A DNA stretch of 64,000 bases from Saccharopolyspora flava (GCF_900116135.1 NZ_FOZX01000003.1:496001-560000); one strand, 5' to 3'; numbered from the stretch's first letter, positions 13,789 through 22,809 are shown. The notes: generated by a model not told the origin, from the sequence alone. A program made the numbers and translations.

Positions 13789-16122
13789 ATGACGACCGCG
13801 GACCGAACCTCACCGCCCTCGGAGCCGGCCGAAGCCGCGTCCCACCACGTCGGGCGTCGCGGTTTCCTCGGCTACGTGCTGGCGGCGCCGACGCTGGTCG
13901 CCGCGGCCGACCTGAACCTGACCGCGCAGGCCGCGCAGGCCGAAGGCGCGCCGCCGATCCCCTCGCCCGCGCTCGCCGAGATCGCCGATCTCAGCGACCT
14001 GCTCGAGTTCTCCGCCGCGCCCACCGCGAACCTCATCACCGTCACCGTCAACACCGACGGGACCGTGTCCTTCGAGCTGCCGCGCGCCGAGGTCGGGCAG
14101 GGCATCACCACCTCCACCGCGATGCTCATCGCCGAGGAGATGGACGTGCCGCTGGAGCACGTCCACGTCACCCTCGCCGACGCGCGCCCGGAGCTGGTGT
14201 TCAACCAGATCACCGGTGGTTCCGGCAGCACGCTGTCCACCTACACCCCGATCCGGGTCGCCGCGGCCGTCGCGCGGGGCCGCCTGCTGCAGGCCGCCGC
14301 GGTCGAGCTGAACCAGGCGGTGGCGACGCTGCGGCTCAAGCAGGGCGTGATCACCGACCTGCTCGGCAACACCCTCGGCATCGGCGAACTCGCCAAGAAG
14401 GCCGCCGGTCAGCGCACCGAGGAAGTTCCGGTGCAGCTCAAGGCCAACGAGGACTTCTCGGTCATCGGCACCCCGCGCAACCGCGTGGACGCGCGCGCCG
14501 CGGTGACCGGCAAGAAGAAGTTCGCGATGGACCTCAAGATCCCGGGCGCGCTGCCGACGATGGTGTGCCGCCCGCCGACGCTCAACGGCAAGCCCGGCGA
14601 GGTGCGCAACCTCGACGAGGTCGCCACCATGCCCGGCGTCACCGACGTCGTGGCGATCTCCACCGGTGTCGCGGTGCGCGCGGAGACCTTCGGGCAGTGC
14701 ATCGACGCCGTGCGCGCGCTGGAGGTCGACTGGAAGCCCGGCACGGCCGAGGGCAAGTCAGACGAGTCGGTGCTGAAGGAGCTGCGCGCGGCCGAGATCC
14801 CGCTCGTGGCGCCGAAGGGCGACGACAGCGTCGAGGGCGACTTCACCTTCTACTTCCGCAGCAACAGCGCGCTGGAGACCAACTGCGCGGTCGCCGACAT
14901 GCGCAGCGACCGGGCGGAGATCTGGTCGCCGCAGAAGAACCCGATCGTCACCAAGGAGACCATCGCCGCCAAGTACGGGCTCCCGCTCGGCTCGGTGAAG
15001 GTGCACGTCACCGAGGGCGGCGGGTCGTTCGGCCGCAAGCTGTTCAACGACGGCGCGATGGAGGCCGCCGAGATCTCCCACGAGATCGGCAAGCCGGTCA
15101 AGCTGATGTGGCACCGCTCCGACGACTCGCGGCAGGGGCGCACCCACCCGATGGCGACCTCGCGGGTGCGGGTCGGCGTCGCCGGGGACAGCGTGCTCAG
15201 CTACGAGCAGCGGCACACCAGCGTGTTCACCGACTTCAGCCACGGTTTCGGCGAGATCATCACCGCCAGCGCGGCGAAGCTGCCGATCGCCGACGCGACC
15301 TTCTCGCAGACCATCTTCCACTTCACCCAGACGATGCCCTACGGCTTCGGGGCGACGACGATGCTGCTCAACGAGACCGACCACGGTTTCAACACCGGCA
15401 GCATGCGCAACATCTACTCCCCCGACGTCGTCACCGCGCGGGAGCTGATCATCGACCAGCTCGCCGCCAAGATGGGTCAGGACGGCTACGAGTTCCGCAA
15501 GCGGTTCCTGCAGGAGGAGCGGCTCAAGGCGGTGCTCGACGAGGTCGTCGAGAAGGGCGAGTGGGGCCGGTCGATGCCGTCCGGTCACGCCCAGGGCATC
15601 GCGCTGCACAACGAGTACCGGGCGGCGATCGCGACGCTGGTGGAGATCGACTGCACGCCGGAGACGGTGAACCGCCGCATCCGCAACGCGGTGGCCGGTC
15701 CGCGCGTGACCAAGGCGGTCTGCGCGGTCGACGTCGGCCTGGCGGTCAACCCGCGCGGTCTGGAGGCCCAGATCATGGGCGGCATCAACGACGGCATCGC
15801 CAACGCGCTGACCTCCAGCCTGCACCTGACCGACGGCTACTTCCTGGAAGCCAGCTGGGACAACTACTTCTACACCCGGCAGTGGAACTCGCCGCCGGAG
15901 CTGGAGATCATCGTCATGCCGCCGACGACCGGCAAGCCGGGTGGTGCCGGTGAGCTCGGCGTCGCCTCCGCCCAGGCGGCGGTGGCCTGCGCCTACGCCC
16001 GCGCGACGGGCTCGGTGCCGACGAGCTTCCCGATCAACCACGGCACGTTGTCGTTCGAGCCCAAGCCGAACGTGCCCCCGATGCCCGAGTCGCCCACCGA
16101 CGGCCTGCGCCACGCGCAGTGA
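13789..16122 (+). CDS. molybdopterin-dependent oxidoreductase large subunit, IorB type, Tat-exported
   Basis: 777-residue large subunit of the xanthine-oxidase family closest in layout to isoquinoline 1-oxidoreductase beta and aldehyde dehydrogenases. A Tat signal is clear (VGRRGFLGYVLAAPTLV, about residues 22-40), so the folded enzyme with its cofactor is exported. Molybdopterin-binding elements include AEVGQGITTSTAMLIAEEMDV, GGSGST, EGGGSFGRKLFNDG, and at the end TGKPGGAGELG with the catalytic glutamate of the GxGE motif. It works with the [2Fe-2S] subunit encoded 18 bases downstream; no FAD subunit is present, as is usual for IorAB. The substrate (N-heterocycle or aldehyde) cannot be told. 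Confidence 0.88.
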   Translation: MTTADRTSPPSEPAEAASHHVGRRGFLGYVLAAPTLVAAADLNLTAQAAQAEGAPPIPSPALAEIADLSDLLEFSAAPTANLITVTVNTDGTVSFELPRAEVGQGITTSTAMLIAEEMDVPLEHVHVTLADARPELVFNQITGGSGSTLSTYTPIRVAAAVARGRLLQAAAVELNQAVATLRLKQGVITDLLGNTLGIGELAKKAAGQRTEEVPVQLKANEDFSVIGTPRNRVDARAAVTGKKKFAMDLKIPGALPTMVCRPPTLNGKPGEVRNLDEVATMPGVTDVVAISTGVAVRAETFGQCIDAVRALEVDWKPGTAEGKSDESVLKELRAAEIPLVAPKGDDSVEGDFTFYFRSNSALETNCAVADMRSDRAEIWSPQKNPIVTKETIAAKYGLPLGSVKVHVTEGGGSFGRKLFNDGAMEAAEISHEIGKPVKLMWHRSDDSRQGRTHPMATSRVRVGVAGDSVLSYEQRHTSVFTDFSHGFGEIITASAAKLPIADATFSQTIFHFTQTMPYGFGATTMLLNETDHGFNTGSMRNIYSPDVVTARELIIDQLAAKMGQDGYEFRKRFLQEERLKAVLDEVVEKGEWGRSMPSGHAQGIALHNEYRAAIATLVEIDCTPETVNRRIRNAVAGPRVTKAVCAVDVGLAVNPRGLEAQIMGGINDGIANALTSSLHLTDGYFLEASWDNYFYTRQWNSPPELEIIVMPPTTGKPGGAGELGVASAQAAVACAYARATGSVPTSFPINHGTLSFEPKPNVPPMPESPTDGLRHAQ

Positions 16123-16140
16123 GGACCTGGAGGAATTCCC

Positions 16141-16617
16141 GTGCCTGAGCACACTTTTCGACTCAACGGCGAGCAGGTCACCGTCGACGTCGCCGACGAC
16201 GTGCGGGTGCTGTGGGTGCTGCGCGATCTGCTGGGCGTGACCGGGCCGAAGTACGGCTGCGGGATCAACGTCTGCAAGGCGTGCACCAGCCACATCAACG
16301 GCAAGGCGTTCAACCCGTGCTCGGTGAAGGTGGGTGACATCGCCGAGGACGACGAGATCACCACCATCGAGGGCCTGCCTGCCACCGCCGACGCCGACCT
16401 GCACCCGATGCAGGAGGCGTGGCTGGAGCAGGACGTCGCGCAGTGCGGCTACTGCCAGCCGGGCCAGATCATGGCCGCGGTGGCGCTGGTGCGCCGCGCG
16501 TCCGACGAGGGCCGCCAGATCACCGAGGCGGACCTGGACTCGATCCGCAACATCTGCCGCTGCGGCACCTACTTCCGCATCCGCGAGGCGGTCAAGGCGG
16601 GCGCCGCGAAGATGTGA
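16141..16617 (+). CDS. [2Fe-2S] small subunit of molybdenum hydroxylase, IorA type
   Basis: 158 residues carrying both iron-sulfur clusters of the family: the plant-ferredoxin-like site CGINVCKACTSHINGKAFNPC near the N-terminus and the C-terminal helical site CGYCQPGQIM with CRCGTYFRIREAV. It passes electrons from the molybdenum site to an external acceptor. It has no signal peptide, so it probably hitch-hikes through the Tat system with the large subunit. The GTG is preceded by GGAGG. The stop lies 6 bases from the convergent LCP gene. Confidence 0.92.
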   Translation: MPEHTFRLNGEQVTVDVADDVRVLWVLRDLLGVTGPKYGCGINVCKACTSHINGKAFNPCSVKVGDIAEDDEITTIEGLPATADADLHPMQEAWLEQDVAQCGYCQPGQIMAAVALVRRASDEGRQITEADLDSIRNICRCGTYFRIREAVKAGAAKM

Positions 16618-16622
16618 GCCGG

Positions 16623-17576
16623 TCACGGCAGCGGCCGGTCGTGCCGCAGCGCGTCGAACAGCGCTGCGGCACGCGGTTCGTCCCACCGCAGGACCGAGCC
16701 GACGCCGGGCAGGTCGTCGGTGCCGCCGACCGGGACCGTCTCGGTCGCCAGGCCGGTCCCGGCCAGGCTCGCCTGGTAGCCGAGCTCGCCCAGGTCGTCG
16801 AGGTGGTCCGGGTCGCCGACGGTGATCGTGTCGGCCAGCCGCCAGGTCATCGGCACCGACCGCAGCGGGTTGAGCAGCACCTCCCGGCTGGTGGCCTTGT
16901 CGACCAGCGCGGTGAGGAACTGGCGCTGGTGCTCGGCGCGCTGCAGGTCGCCGCCCGCGAAGTGGCGGGTGCGCACGAACCCCAGCGCCTGCGCCCCGGT
17001 CAGGTTCTGGCACCCGGCCGGCAGCGACAGCGAGATCTTGGGGTCCTCGATGGGTTGCGGCAGGCAGACCCGGACGCCGTCGATGGCGTCGACGACCCCG
17101 GCGAACCCGCCGAGACCGATCTCCAGGTAGTGGTCCACGCGCAGCCCGGTGCGCTCCTCCACCGTGCGCGACAGCAGCGCCGGTCCGCCGGTGGCGTAGG
17201 CGGCGTTGAGCTTGTCGGGGCCGTGGCCGCGGATGTCGACCAGCGAGTCGCGCGGCAGGCTGACCAGCGTCGGAGCGCCTGATCCCGCCGGGATGTGCAG
17301 CAGCATGATCGTGTCGGTGCGCGCGCCCTCGGCGTCGGCGGTGCCGCCGGTGACCAGGTCCTGCTCCTGCTCCCGGGTGAGCCCTTCGCGGCTGTCGGAG
17401 CCGACGAGCAGCCAGTTGGTGCCGCCGCCGGGTTCGGTGCGCCCGGCGTAGTCGGTGGACGCCGGAACCCGGGTCAGCGCGTGGTCGACGTAGCTGGTGA
17501 TGCCGAGCCCGGTCATCGCGAGCACGACCAGCACCAGCACCAGCGAGCGCGTCGCGCGCCGCAAGAACTTCCTCAC
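16623..17576 (-). CDS. LytR-CpsA-Psr (LCP) family cell-wall protein
   Basis: Second LCP ligase in the window, 317 residues: basic N-terminus, one membrane helix (about 10-28), then the extracytoplasmic domain. Motifs parallel the first copy at 575-1591: NWLLVGSDSREGL, RTDTIMLLHIP, SLPRDSLVDIRG, DKLNAAYATGG, and FVRTRHFAGGDLQRAEHQRQFL. The GTG start follows a GGAG at a somewhat long spacing of about 12 bases, so the true start could differ slightly, but the membrane helix is complete. It is predicted to attach a wall glycopolymer to peptidoglycan. The next, divergent genes also make an extracellular polysaccharide-type enzyme. Confidence 0.9.
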   Translation of the reverse strand: MRKFLRRATRSLVLVLVVLAMTGLGITSYVDHALTRVPASTDYAGRTEPGGGTNWLLVGSDSREGLTREQEQDLVTGGTADAEGARTDTIMLLHIPAGSGAPTLVSLPRDSLVDIRGHGPDKLNAAYATGGPALLSRTVEERTGLRVDHYLEIGLGGFAGVVDAIDGVRVCLPQPIEDPKISLSLPAGCQNLTGAQALGFVRTRHFAGGDLQRAEHQRQFLTALVDKATSREVLLNPLRSVPMTWRLADTITVGDPDHLDDLGELGYQASLAGTGLATETVPVGGTDDLPGVGSVLRWDEPRAAALFDALRHDRPLP

Positions 17577-17720
17577 CGCGTGTGTTCACTCCTGTTGTCG
17601 GGCGACCTCGCGCACCACCCCGACAACCAGCGCGCCTTGGATCAACGTGACCTGAGCGTTATCGTACCCAGCCTAGATCACCAGAACGAGTGAACGACAC
17701 CCCCGACATTCGGAGTATCG

Positions 17721-18065
17721 ATGACCTCCCGAGGCCACCCGACGCCCCGGCAAGGATCACCCACCCGGCATCGGCACCGGCGCCGACCGGGCTCGGTCCT
17801 GGTGCGCACCGAGCGCGCCGACCCCGCCACCTACCGCGGCGCGGAGACCGTCGGCCTGTCCCCCGACCGGCGGCTCCAGCGCCACTACCACCCGGCGGAC
17901 CCGGTCTTCGTCGACCGCAGCGGCCGACGGCGCCGCGCGGTGCGGCGGTTCGTGCTGCTCACCAGCCTCGTGCTGACCGGCCTGGCGCTGCTGCTGGCCG
18001 CCGCGATGCTCGACTCCCCCACCCCGGCACCCCCGCTGCCGAACACCCCCGAAGCCACCCGATGA
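17721..18065 (+). CDS. small single-pass membrane protein
   Basis: 114 residues with a very basic N-terminal half (PRQGSPTRHRHRRRPG, then SGRRRRAVRRF), one membrane helix (about residues 77-97, FVLLTSLVLTGLALLLAAAM) and a proline-rich outer tail. No known family. The ATG has GGAG at the right distance. It ends 12 bases before the deacetylase/glycosyltransferase fusion and is probably co-transcribed with it, perhaps as an accessory of the synthase. Confidence 0.7.
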   Translation: MTSRGHPTPRQGSPTRHRHRRRPGSVLVRTERADPATYRGAETVGLSPDRRLQRHYHPADPVFVDRSGRRRRAVRRFVLLTSLVLTGLALLLAAAMLDSPTPAPPLPNTPEATR

Positions 18066-18077
18066 TTCGGAAACCCC

Positions 18078-20162
18078 TTGCCCCGCAACCGAAAACCCCG
18101 TACTCCCCGATCCCACTGGCTGCTGCTGGGCCTGGCGCTGCTCGCGATCTGCGGCCTGCTCGGACTCGACGTGCTGCTCAGCCGGGTCGGCACCGACGGC
18201 ACGCCCAGCGGCACCCGGCAGTTCGTGCCCGCGACCGCCTTCGACGGCGGGTCGGTGATCGACCCGCGCGAACCCACCGTGCGCCCGGTACCGCCGCGCA
18301 CCGTGGCGCTCACCTTCGCCGAAGGACCTGATCCGCGGTGGACGCCGCAGGTCCTGGACGTGCTGGCGCGCCACCGGGTGCACGCGACGTTCTTCGTCAC
18401 CGGCGCGCAGGCCGCGCGCAACCCCGGGCTGATCCGCGAGATCGTCGCCGCCGGGCACGAGATCGGCAACCGCACGCTCACCCGCACCGACCTGCGCGAG
18501 GTCGGCGCCCGCCGGGTGCAGCTGGAGCTGAAGTCCACCGATCTCGCGCTGGCCGGGGCCGCCGGGATCACCACGACCCTGGCCCAGCCCGCGCACCTGA
18601 CCACCGGCTCGCTCGACCAGGCCGCGTGGAACTCGTTGCTGCGCATCGGGAATCACGGTCATCAGGTGGTGGTGCCCGACAAGGACTCGCAGGACTGGCG
18701 AGCCCCGGGACCCGAGGCGGTGCTGGCCGCCTCCACCCCGCGCGACGACCGCGGCGCGGTCCTGCTGATGCACGACACCGCCGGTCCCGACACCGTCGCC
18801 GCGCTCGACCGGCTGCTGCCGCAGCTCACCGGCAGCGGGTGGCGGGTCGACTCGGTCGGTGCCGCGTTCGGCCTGCGCACCACCACCGTTCCCGCCGGGC
18901 TGCTCGACCGGGTCGCCGGATCGCTGTTCGTGGGCGTGGTGGTGCTGTCGGCCTGGCTGGCCGACGCGCTGCGCGCGCTGCTGTGGGCGGCGGCCGCGCT
19001 GGGCGTCCTGCGGATGGTGTTCGTGCTGGTCCTGGCCCCGATCCAGCGGCGGCGCTCGCGCCGCTGGAGCCCGCCGTGGCAGATCAGCCAGCGCGTCGGC
19101 GTGATCGTCCCCGCCTACAACGAGCAGGCGGGCATCGCCGCGACGGTGCGCACGATCCTGGCCTCCGACCACCCGGTGGAGGTCATCGTCGTCGACGACG
19201 GCTCCACCGACCGCACCGCGGCGATCGTCGAGCGGCAGTTCAGGCGGCACCAGCACGTCCGGCTGATCCGGCAGCGCAACGCGGGCAAGGCCGCCGCCCT
19301 CAACACCGGTCTCGCGGCGGCGCGCTCGGAGCTGGTGGTGGTCGTCGACGGGGACACGATCCTCGAACCGGACGCGGTGTCGCGGCTGGTCGACCACTTC
19401 ACCGACGCCTCGATCGGGGCGGTGTCGGGCAACGTCAAGGTCGGCAACCGCCGCACCATGCTGGGGCGCTGGCAGCACATCGAGTACGTGATCGGGTTCA
19501 ACCTGGACCGCCGGGTCTACGAGATGCTCGGGTGCACGCCGACGATCCCCGGTGCCCTGGGCGCGTTCCGGCGCTCGGCGGTGCTCGCGGCCGGTGGGGT
19601 CAGCGACGACACGCTGGCCGAGGACACCGACCTGACGATGGCGCTGGAGCGGCACGGCTGGCGGATGGCCTACGAGGAGAACGCGATCTCCTGGACCGAG
19701 GCGCCCGCCACCACCGGTCAGCTGTGGAAGCAGCGGTACCGCTGGTGCTACGGCACGCTGCAGGCGGCCTGGAAGCACCGGCGGTCGGTGCTGGAGCGCG
19801 GCCCGGGCGGCAGGCTCGGCCGCATCGGCCTGCCCTACCTGCTGGTGTTCCAGGTGCTGCTGCAGGTCATCGCCCCGGTGGTGGACGTGGCGGCGTTCTT
19901 CGCGCTGTTCTCCGCCGAGGCGCGGACCTTCGCGCTGACCTGGCTGGCGTTCCTGGCGATGCAGCTGCTGCCGGGGATCATCGCGTTCCGGATGGACGGC
20001 GAGCGGCTGCGACCGCTGTGGGCGCTGCCGCTGCAGCAGGTCGTCTACCGGCAGCTGATGTACCTGGTGGTGGTGCAGTCGGTGATCACGGCCCTGGCCG
20101 GGGCTCGTCTGCCGTGGCAGAAGCTCGACCGCCGCGGCCAGCTCACCCCGGCCCGGAGGTAG
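18078..20162 (+). CDS. degenerate polysaccharide deacetylase fused to family 2 glycosyltransferase
   Basis: 694 residues: an N-terminal membrane helix, an outer NodB-like deacetylase domain (about 70-270), a second helix, a processive GT2 domain (about 330-570) and C-terminal helices. The GT2 part is intact (VIVPAYNEQAG, VVDDGSTDRT, NAGKAAALNTGL, VVDGDTILEPD, EDTDLTMAL, QRYRW) and should polymerise an N-acetylhexosamine-type chain. The NodB part is eroded: the catalytic TFDDGP motif is TFAEGP, and the metal-binding NHTxxH is NRTLTR, though LMHD is kept. The deacetylase is therefore probably inactive. The first usable start is a TTG right after an in-frame stop. Confidence 0.88.
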   Translation: MPRNRKPRTPRSHWLLLGLALLAICGLLGLDVLLSRVGTDGTPSGTRQFVPATAFDGGSVIDPREPTVRPVPPRTVALTFAEGPDPRWTPQVLDVLARHRVHATFFVTGAQAARNPGLIREIVAAGHEIGNRTLTRTDLREVGARRVQLELKSTDLALAGAAGITTTLAQPAHLTTGSLDQAAWNSLLRIGNHGHQVVVPDKDSQDWRAPGPEAVLAASTPRDDRGAVLLMHDTAGPDTVAALDRLLPQLTGSGWRVDSVGAAFGLRTTTVPAGLLDRVAGSLFVGVVVLSAWLADALRALLWAAAALGVLRMVFVLVLAPIQRRRSRRWSPPWQISQRVGVIVPAYNEQAGIAATVRTILASDHPVEVIVVDDGSTDRTAAIVERQFRRHQHVRLIRQRNAGKAAALNTGLAAARSELVVVVDGDTILEPDAVSRLVDHFTDASIGAVSGNVKVGNRRTMLGRWQHIEYVIGFNLDRRVYEMLGCTPTIPGALGAFRRSAVLAAGGVSDDTLAEDTDLTMALERHGWRMAYEENAISWTEAPATTGQLWKQRYRWCYGTLQAAWKHRRSVLERGPGGRLGRIGLPYLLVFQVLLQVIAPVVDVAAFFALFSAEARTFALTWLAFLAMQLLPGIIAFRMDGERLRPLWALPLQQVVYRQLMYLVVVQSVITALAGARLPWQKLDRRGQLTPARR

Positions 20163-20248
20163 ACGAAACCGCAGGTGAGCGAGCTATCCTGGAGGTGCCG
20201 GCGGGCGCTCCGCGCTGGCACGTGGAGCATTCGGGTCCCCGCGCGGCG

Positions 20249-20277
20249 GAGCCTCCGGCCCGAGCGACCGGAGGCTC
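20249..20277. terminator. hairpin downstream of glycosyltransferase
   Basis: GAGCCTCCGG (20249-20258) pairs with CCGGAGGCTC (20268-20277) over a 9-base loop, 86 bases past the glycosyltransferase stop. It is one of two hairpins in the convergent gap. Confidence 0.6.
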
Positions 20278-20290
20278 CCCCGAGTGGGGT

Positions 20291-20321
20291 GTGGGGGAAG
20301 TTTTCATGAAAACCTCCCCAC
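20291..20321. terminator. hairpin with palindrome GTTTTCATGAAAAC
   Basis: GTTTTCATGAAAAC (20300-20313) is a perfect 14-base palindrome extended by GTGGGG/CCCCAC flanks, with a small bulge. It ends 3 bases before the transporter stop codon and so is likely a terminator for the leftward transporter gene; it could serve both convergent genes. Confidence 0.6.
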
Positions 20322-20324
20322 CTC

Positions 20325-21764
20325 TCACCCCCCGAACAACTCCCCGATCTGCTGGTGCACGGTCAGCACCGCCAGCACCCCGAACAGGATGATCGACCAG
20401 GTCAGCGCGCCGAGCCGCACGCCGGAGATGCGGATCCGGGCGGGCAGCATCTTGCGGTTGATGGCGATGAGCAGGCCGGAGTAGATGAACATCATGACGC
20501 CACCGGTGCAGGCCGAGATGGTGGCGAGCACGAGCGGCTGATCCATGCCGGCGAGGATCACCACGATGCCGATCACGCACAGGCCCCAGACCAGGATCGC
20601 GTAGATCTTGCTCTCCGAGGAGTCCGGGAAGTAGCTGGTCTTGAGCACGTCGGCGGCCAGCCGGCTGGTGTAGTCGACGATGCCCAGCGCCGCCGCGAAC
20701 AGCGAGAACGCGCCCACGACCCAGAAGAAGTAGCCGAACCAGCCGCCGGCCATCTCGGACATCTTCTCGCCCTCGATGCGCAGGAACGACACGTCGTTCT
20801 CCAGCCCGGGGTGGCCGAACACGGTGCCGTAGGCGAGCAGCGACATGAACATGATGGACAGGAACGTGATGGCCACGAAGGTCATCAGCTGCTCCTTGTT
20901 CGCGAAGCGCCACCACGCCTTCCAGCGGCCCAGGTTCTCGTCGGTGGCCGGGAAGATGAACCCGGCCTGGCCGCGCGCCTCGGACTGACCGGTCAGCGGC
21001 GAGACGATCTTGGGCACGTAGTGGCCCATGCCGAAGCCCTTGTCCCTGATCCAGTTGCTCTGCACCAGGTTCTGGCCGCCACCGGCACCGGCGAACGCCA
21101 GAGCGCCCATGAGCACGGCGAATCCGAGCTCGGCGGCCGGGAACCCGGGTTCGGTGACCACGGTGGGCAGCGCCTGCCAGCTCTCGGCGCCGATGACGAA
21201 CAGGCAGCCGATCACGATCAGCAGCACGATCGCGGCGACCTTGAGCATCTCGGCGCGCTCCAGCGCCGTGTAGACGGCGGGCGCGAGGGTGAGGATCAGC
21301 GCCACCAGCACCAGGATTCCCACCGCGATCAGGGATTTGTCGCCGCCGATCGCGTAGGTGATCAGCGTCGCCGAGCTCGTCGCCCACGCCGGCCAGAGGT
21401 TGGCGAAGTAGGCCATGATCGCGAAAACCAGGCCCCAGTGCTTCCACAGCCTGCTGAAACCGGTCACGGCGGTCTCGCCCGTGGCCAGCGTGTAGCGCTC
21501 GATCTCCATGTTGAGGAAGTACTGCGTGACCAGGCCCAGCAGCGCCGCCCACACGAAGGTCAGGCCGACCTGCGACGTGATGTAGGGGAAGAGGATGAAC
21601 TCCCCGCTGGCCAGGCCGACGCCCGCCGCGACGATGCCCGGGCCGATCAGCCGCCACTGGTCGCGCGGCGGCTCGGGCAGGTCGCGCACCTGCGGTCTCG
21701 GGATGTACTTGTCGGGGAACGCCGCCTCCGGGCTCACCGGGCTCGCGTCGTTGCGATCTGCCAT
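20325..21764 (-). CDS. Nramp-related transporter with altered metal-site motifs
   Basis: 479 residues with about eleven membrane helices and the overall order of the Nramp/APC superfamily. The first helix reads GPGIVAAGVGLASGEFILFPY, where classical Nramp Mn/Fe transporters have DPGN at the site of ASGE. The sixth helix, which should carry MPHN, reads GGGQNLVQSNW. Both metal-ligand motifs are therefore missing, so this belongs to a divergent branch whose substrate is unknown; annotation as a Mn/Fe transporter would be an over-call. The chosen ATG (MADRNDAS) follows AAGGGTG; codons upstream lack any ribosome site. It ends at a palindromic terminator. Confidence 0.75.
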   Translation of the reverse strand: MADRNDASPVSPEAAFPDKYIPRPQVRDLPEPPRDQWRLIGPGIVAAGVGLASGEFILFPYITSQVGLTFVWAALLGLVTQYFLNMEIERYTLATGETAVTGFSRLWKHWGLVFAIMAYFANLWPAWATSSATLITYAIGGDKSLIAVGILVLVALILTLAPAVYTALERAEMLKVAAIVLLIVIGCLFVIGAESWQALPTVVTEPGFPAAELGFAVLMGALAFAGAGGGQNLVQSNWIRDKGFGMGHYVPKIVSPLTGQSEARGQAGFIFPATDENLGRWKAWWRFANKEQLMTFVAITFLSIMFMSLLAYGTVFGHPGLENDVSFLRIEGEKMSEMAGGWFGYFFWVVGAFSLFAAALGIVDYTSRLAADVLKTSYFPDSSESKIYAILVWGLCVIGIVVILAGMDQPLVLATISACTGGVMMFIYSGLLIAINRKMLPARIRISGVRLGALTWSIILFGVLAVLTVHQQIGELFGG

Positions 21765-21938
21765 CGTCGGCACCCTTGCTCGTTGTGCTTGTCCTGCGAG
21801 AGCCGTCAACGTAAGCGCCCGAACAACACAACCCGGCGAAAAGTAATACTTCTGTCGCCTACGCCCGAGCAAAGTCAGCTCCGCTCAACACGCGCCACCG
21901 ACGAGGAGCGCGACCGGGAGTGCGCCCTTCTCACCAGG

Positions 21939-22008
21939 GGACGGTTCCTCCTCGAATTGTCCGAACAAAACGGACATGATCATGGGGTGATTCGAGGAAG
22001 AACCGTCC
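21939..22008. repeat. hairpin element, copy A
   Basis: Arms of 19 bases (21939-21957 and 21990-22008) pair with one mismatch around a 32-base loop, TGTCCGAACAAAACGGACAT followed by GATCATGGGGTG. The loop sequence recurs in copies B (31261-31342) and C (52211-52270) although this copy's arms (GGACGGTTC...) differ from theirs. It touches the stop codon of the coiled-coil gene and could terminate it. Confidence 0.75.
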
Positions 22009-22809
22009 TCAGTCCTCGCCCAGGGCCCGGGCGGCGGCGTCCTTGGCCTTGACCGCCCGCTCGTGCTCCTGCCGCGCGGTCTTCACGTCCCGGCGGCGCA
22101 CCCGGAGCTCCGCCTCGGCGTCGGCGAGCTCCTCGCGCAGCCGCTCGTGGTGCTCTTCCGCCTCGCGGCACGCGGTTTCGGCCCTCGTGAGCTCGGCGGC
22201 CGCAACGTCGAGGTGCTTCTCGCTGTCCCGCAGGCGGTTTCGCAGCTCCAGGACCTTCCCCTCGCCGGATTCCTCGCTCTTGCGGGCGGGCCGGGGTCGT
22301 GCGGCCTGGCGCTGGATCGCCGCGACGGCGAGGTCGTCGAGCCCGAAGCCGCTGTACTCAAGGGGCTTGGTCAGGGTCGCCCGCTGGACCTCGGCGGCGG
22401 CTTCGGGGTCGGAGAGGGCGGCGGTGAGGGTTTGCGTGATCTGCTCGCGGCCCGAGTCGGCGATCCCGTGGCCGCCCTCGACGGCGAGCTCGGCCGCGCG
22501 GGTGGTGAGGCGGTCGAGCACGCGGGTCCGTTCGGCGGCCAGGTCGCGGAGCTCGTCGCCGCGCAGCTCGCGCTGCGCGTGGCGGAGCCGGTCACCGAGG
22601 TCGAGCAGGGCACCCAGCTCGTCGGGTTCGCGGTCGGCGAGCAGGTTCACCGCCCACGCCGCCGTGGTGGGCTTGCGCAGCTTCTTGATCCGCTCGGCCA
22701 GCCCGGTGTCCCCTGACTCGCGGGCGCGCGCGGCGGCCGCGTTCCGGGCGGTGACGAAGTTTACCGGATCGCCCGTGCACAGCTCCCGTGCCACTTCCCG
22801 CAGGTCCAC
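22009..22809 (-). CDS. hypothetical coiled-coil protein
   Basis: 266 residues from a GTG (MDLREVARELCTGDP). The first 130 residues are helical and alanine/arginine rich (FVTARNAAAARARESG, KKLRKPTTAAWAVNLLA); the last 100 form a long charged coiled coil (LRNRLRDSEKHLDVAAAEL through ERAVKAKDAAARALGED). Similar proteins of unknown function are widespread in actinomycetes, usually without a clear partner. The frame is open to 22914, which would overlap the divergent pspC start, so the shorter start is preferred but not certain. No enzymatic motif is visible; a structural or nucleoid role is only a guess. Confidence 0.7.
   Translation of the reverse strand: MDLREVARELCTGDPVNFVTARNAAAARARESGDTGLAERIKKLRKPTTAAWAVNLLADREPDELGALLDLGDRLRHAQRELRGDELRDLAAERTRVLDRLTTRAAELAVEGGHGIADSGREQITQTLTAALSDPEAAAEVQRATLTKPLEYSGFGLDDLAVAAIQRQAARPRPARKSEESGEGKVLELRNRLRDSEKHLDVAAAELTRAETACREAEEHHERLREELADAEAELRVRRRDVKTARQEHERAVKAKDAAARALGED

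Noticed and set aside
14758-17589. Minus-strand open frame of more than 900 codons opposite the molybdenum hydroxylase genes
   Set aside because: The real proteins on the plus strand have full-length, motif-complete domains; this frame is a composition artefact running into the LCP gene in the wrong frame.
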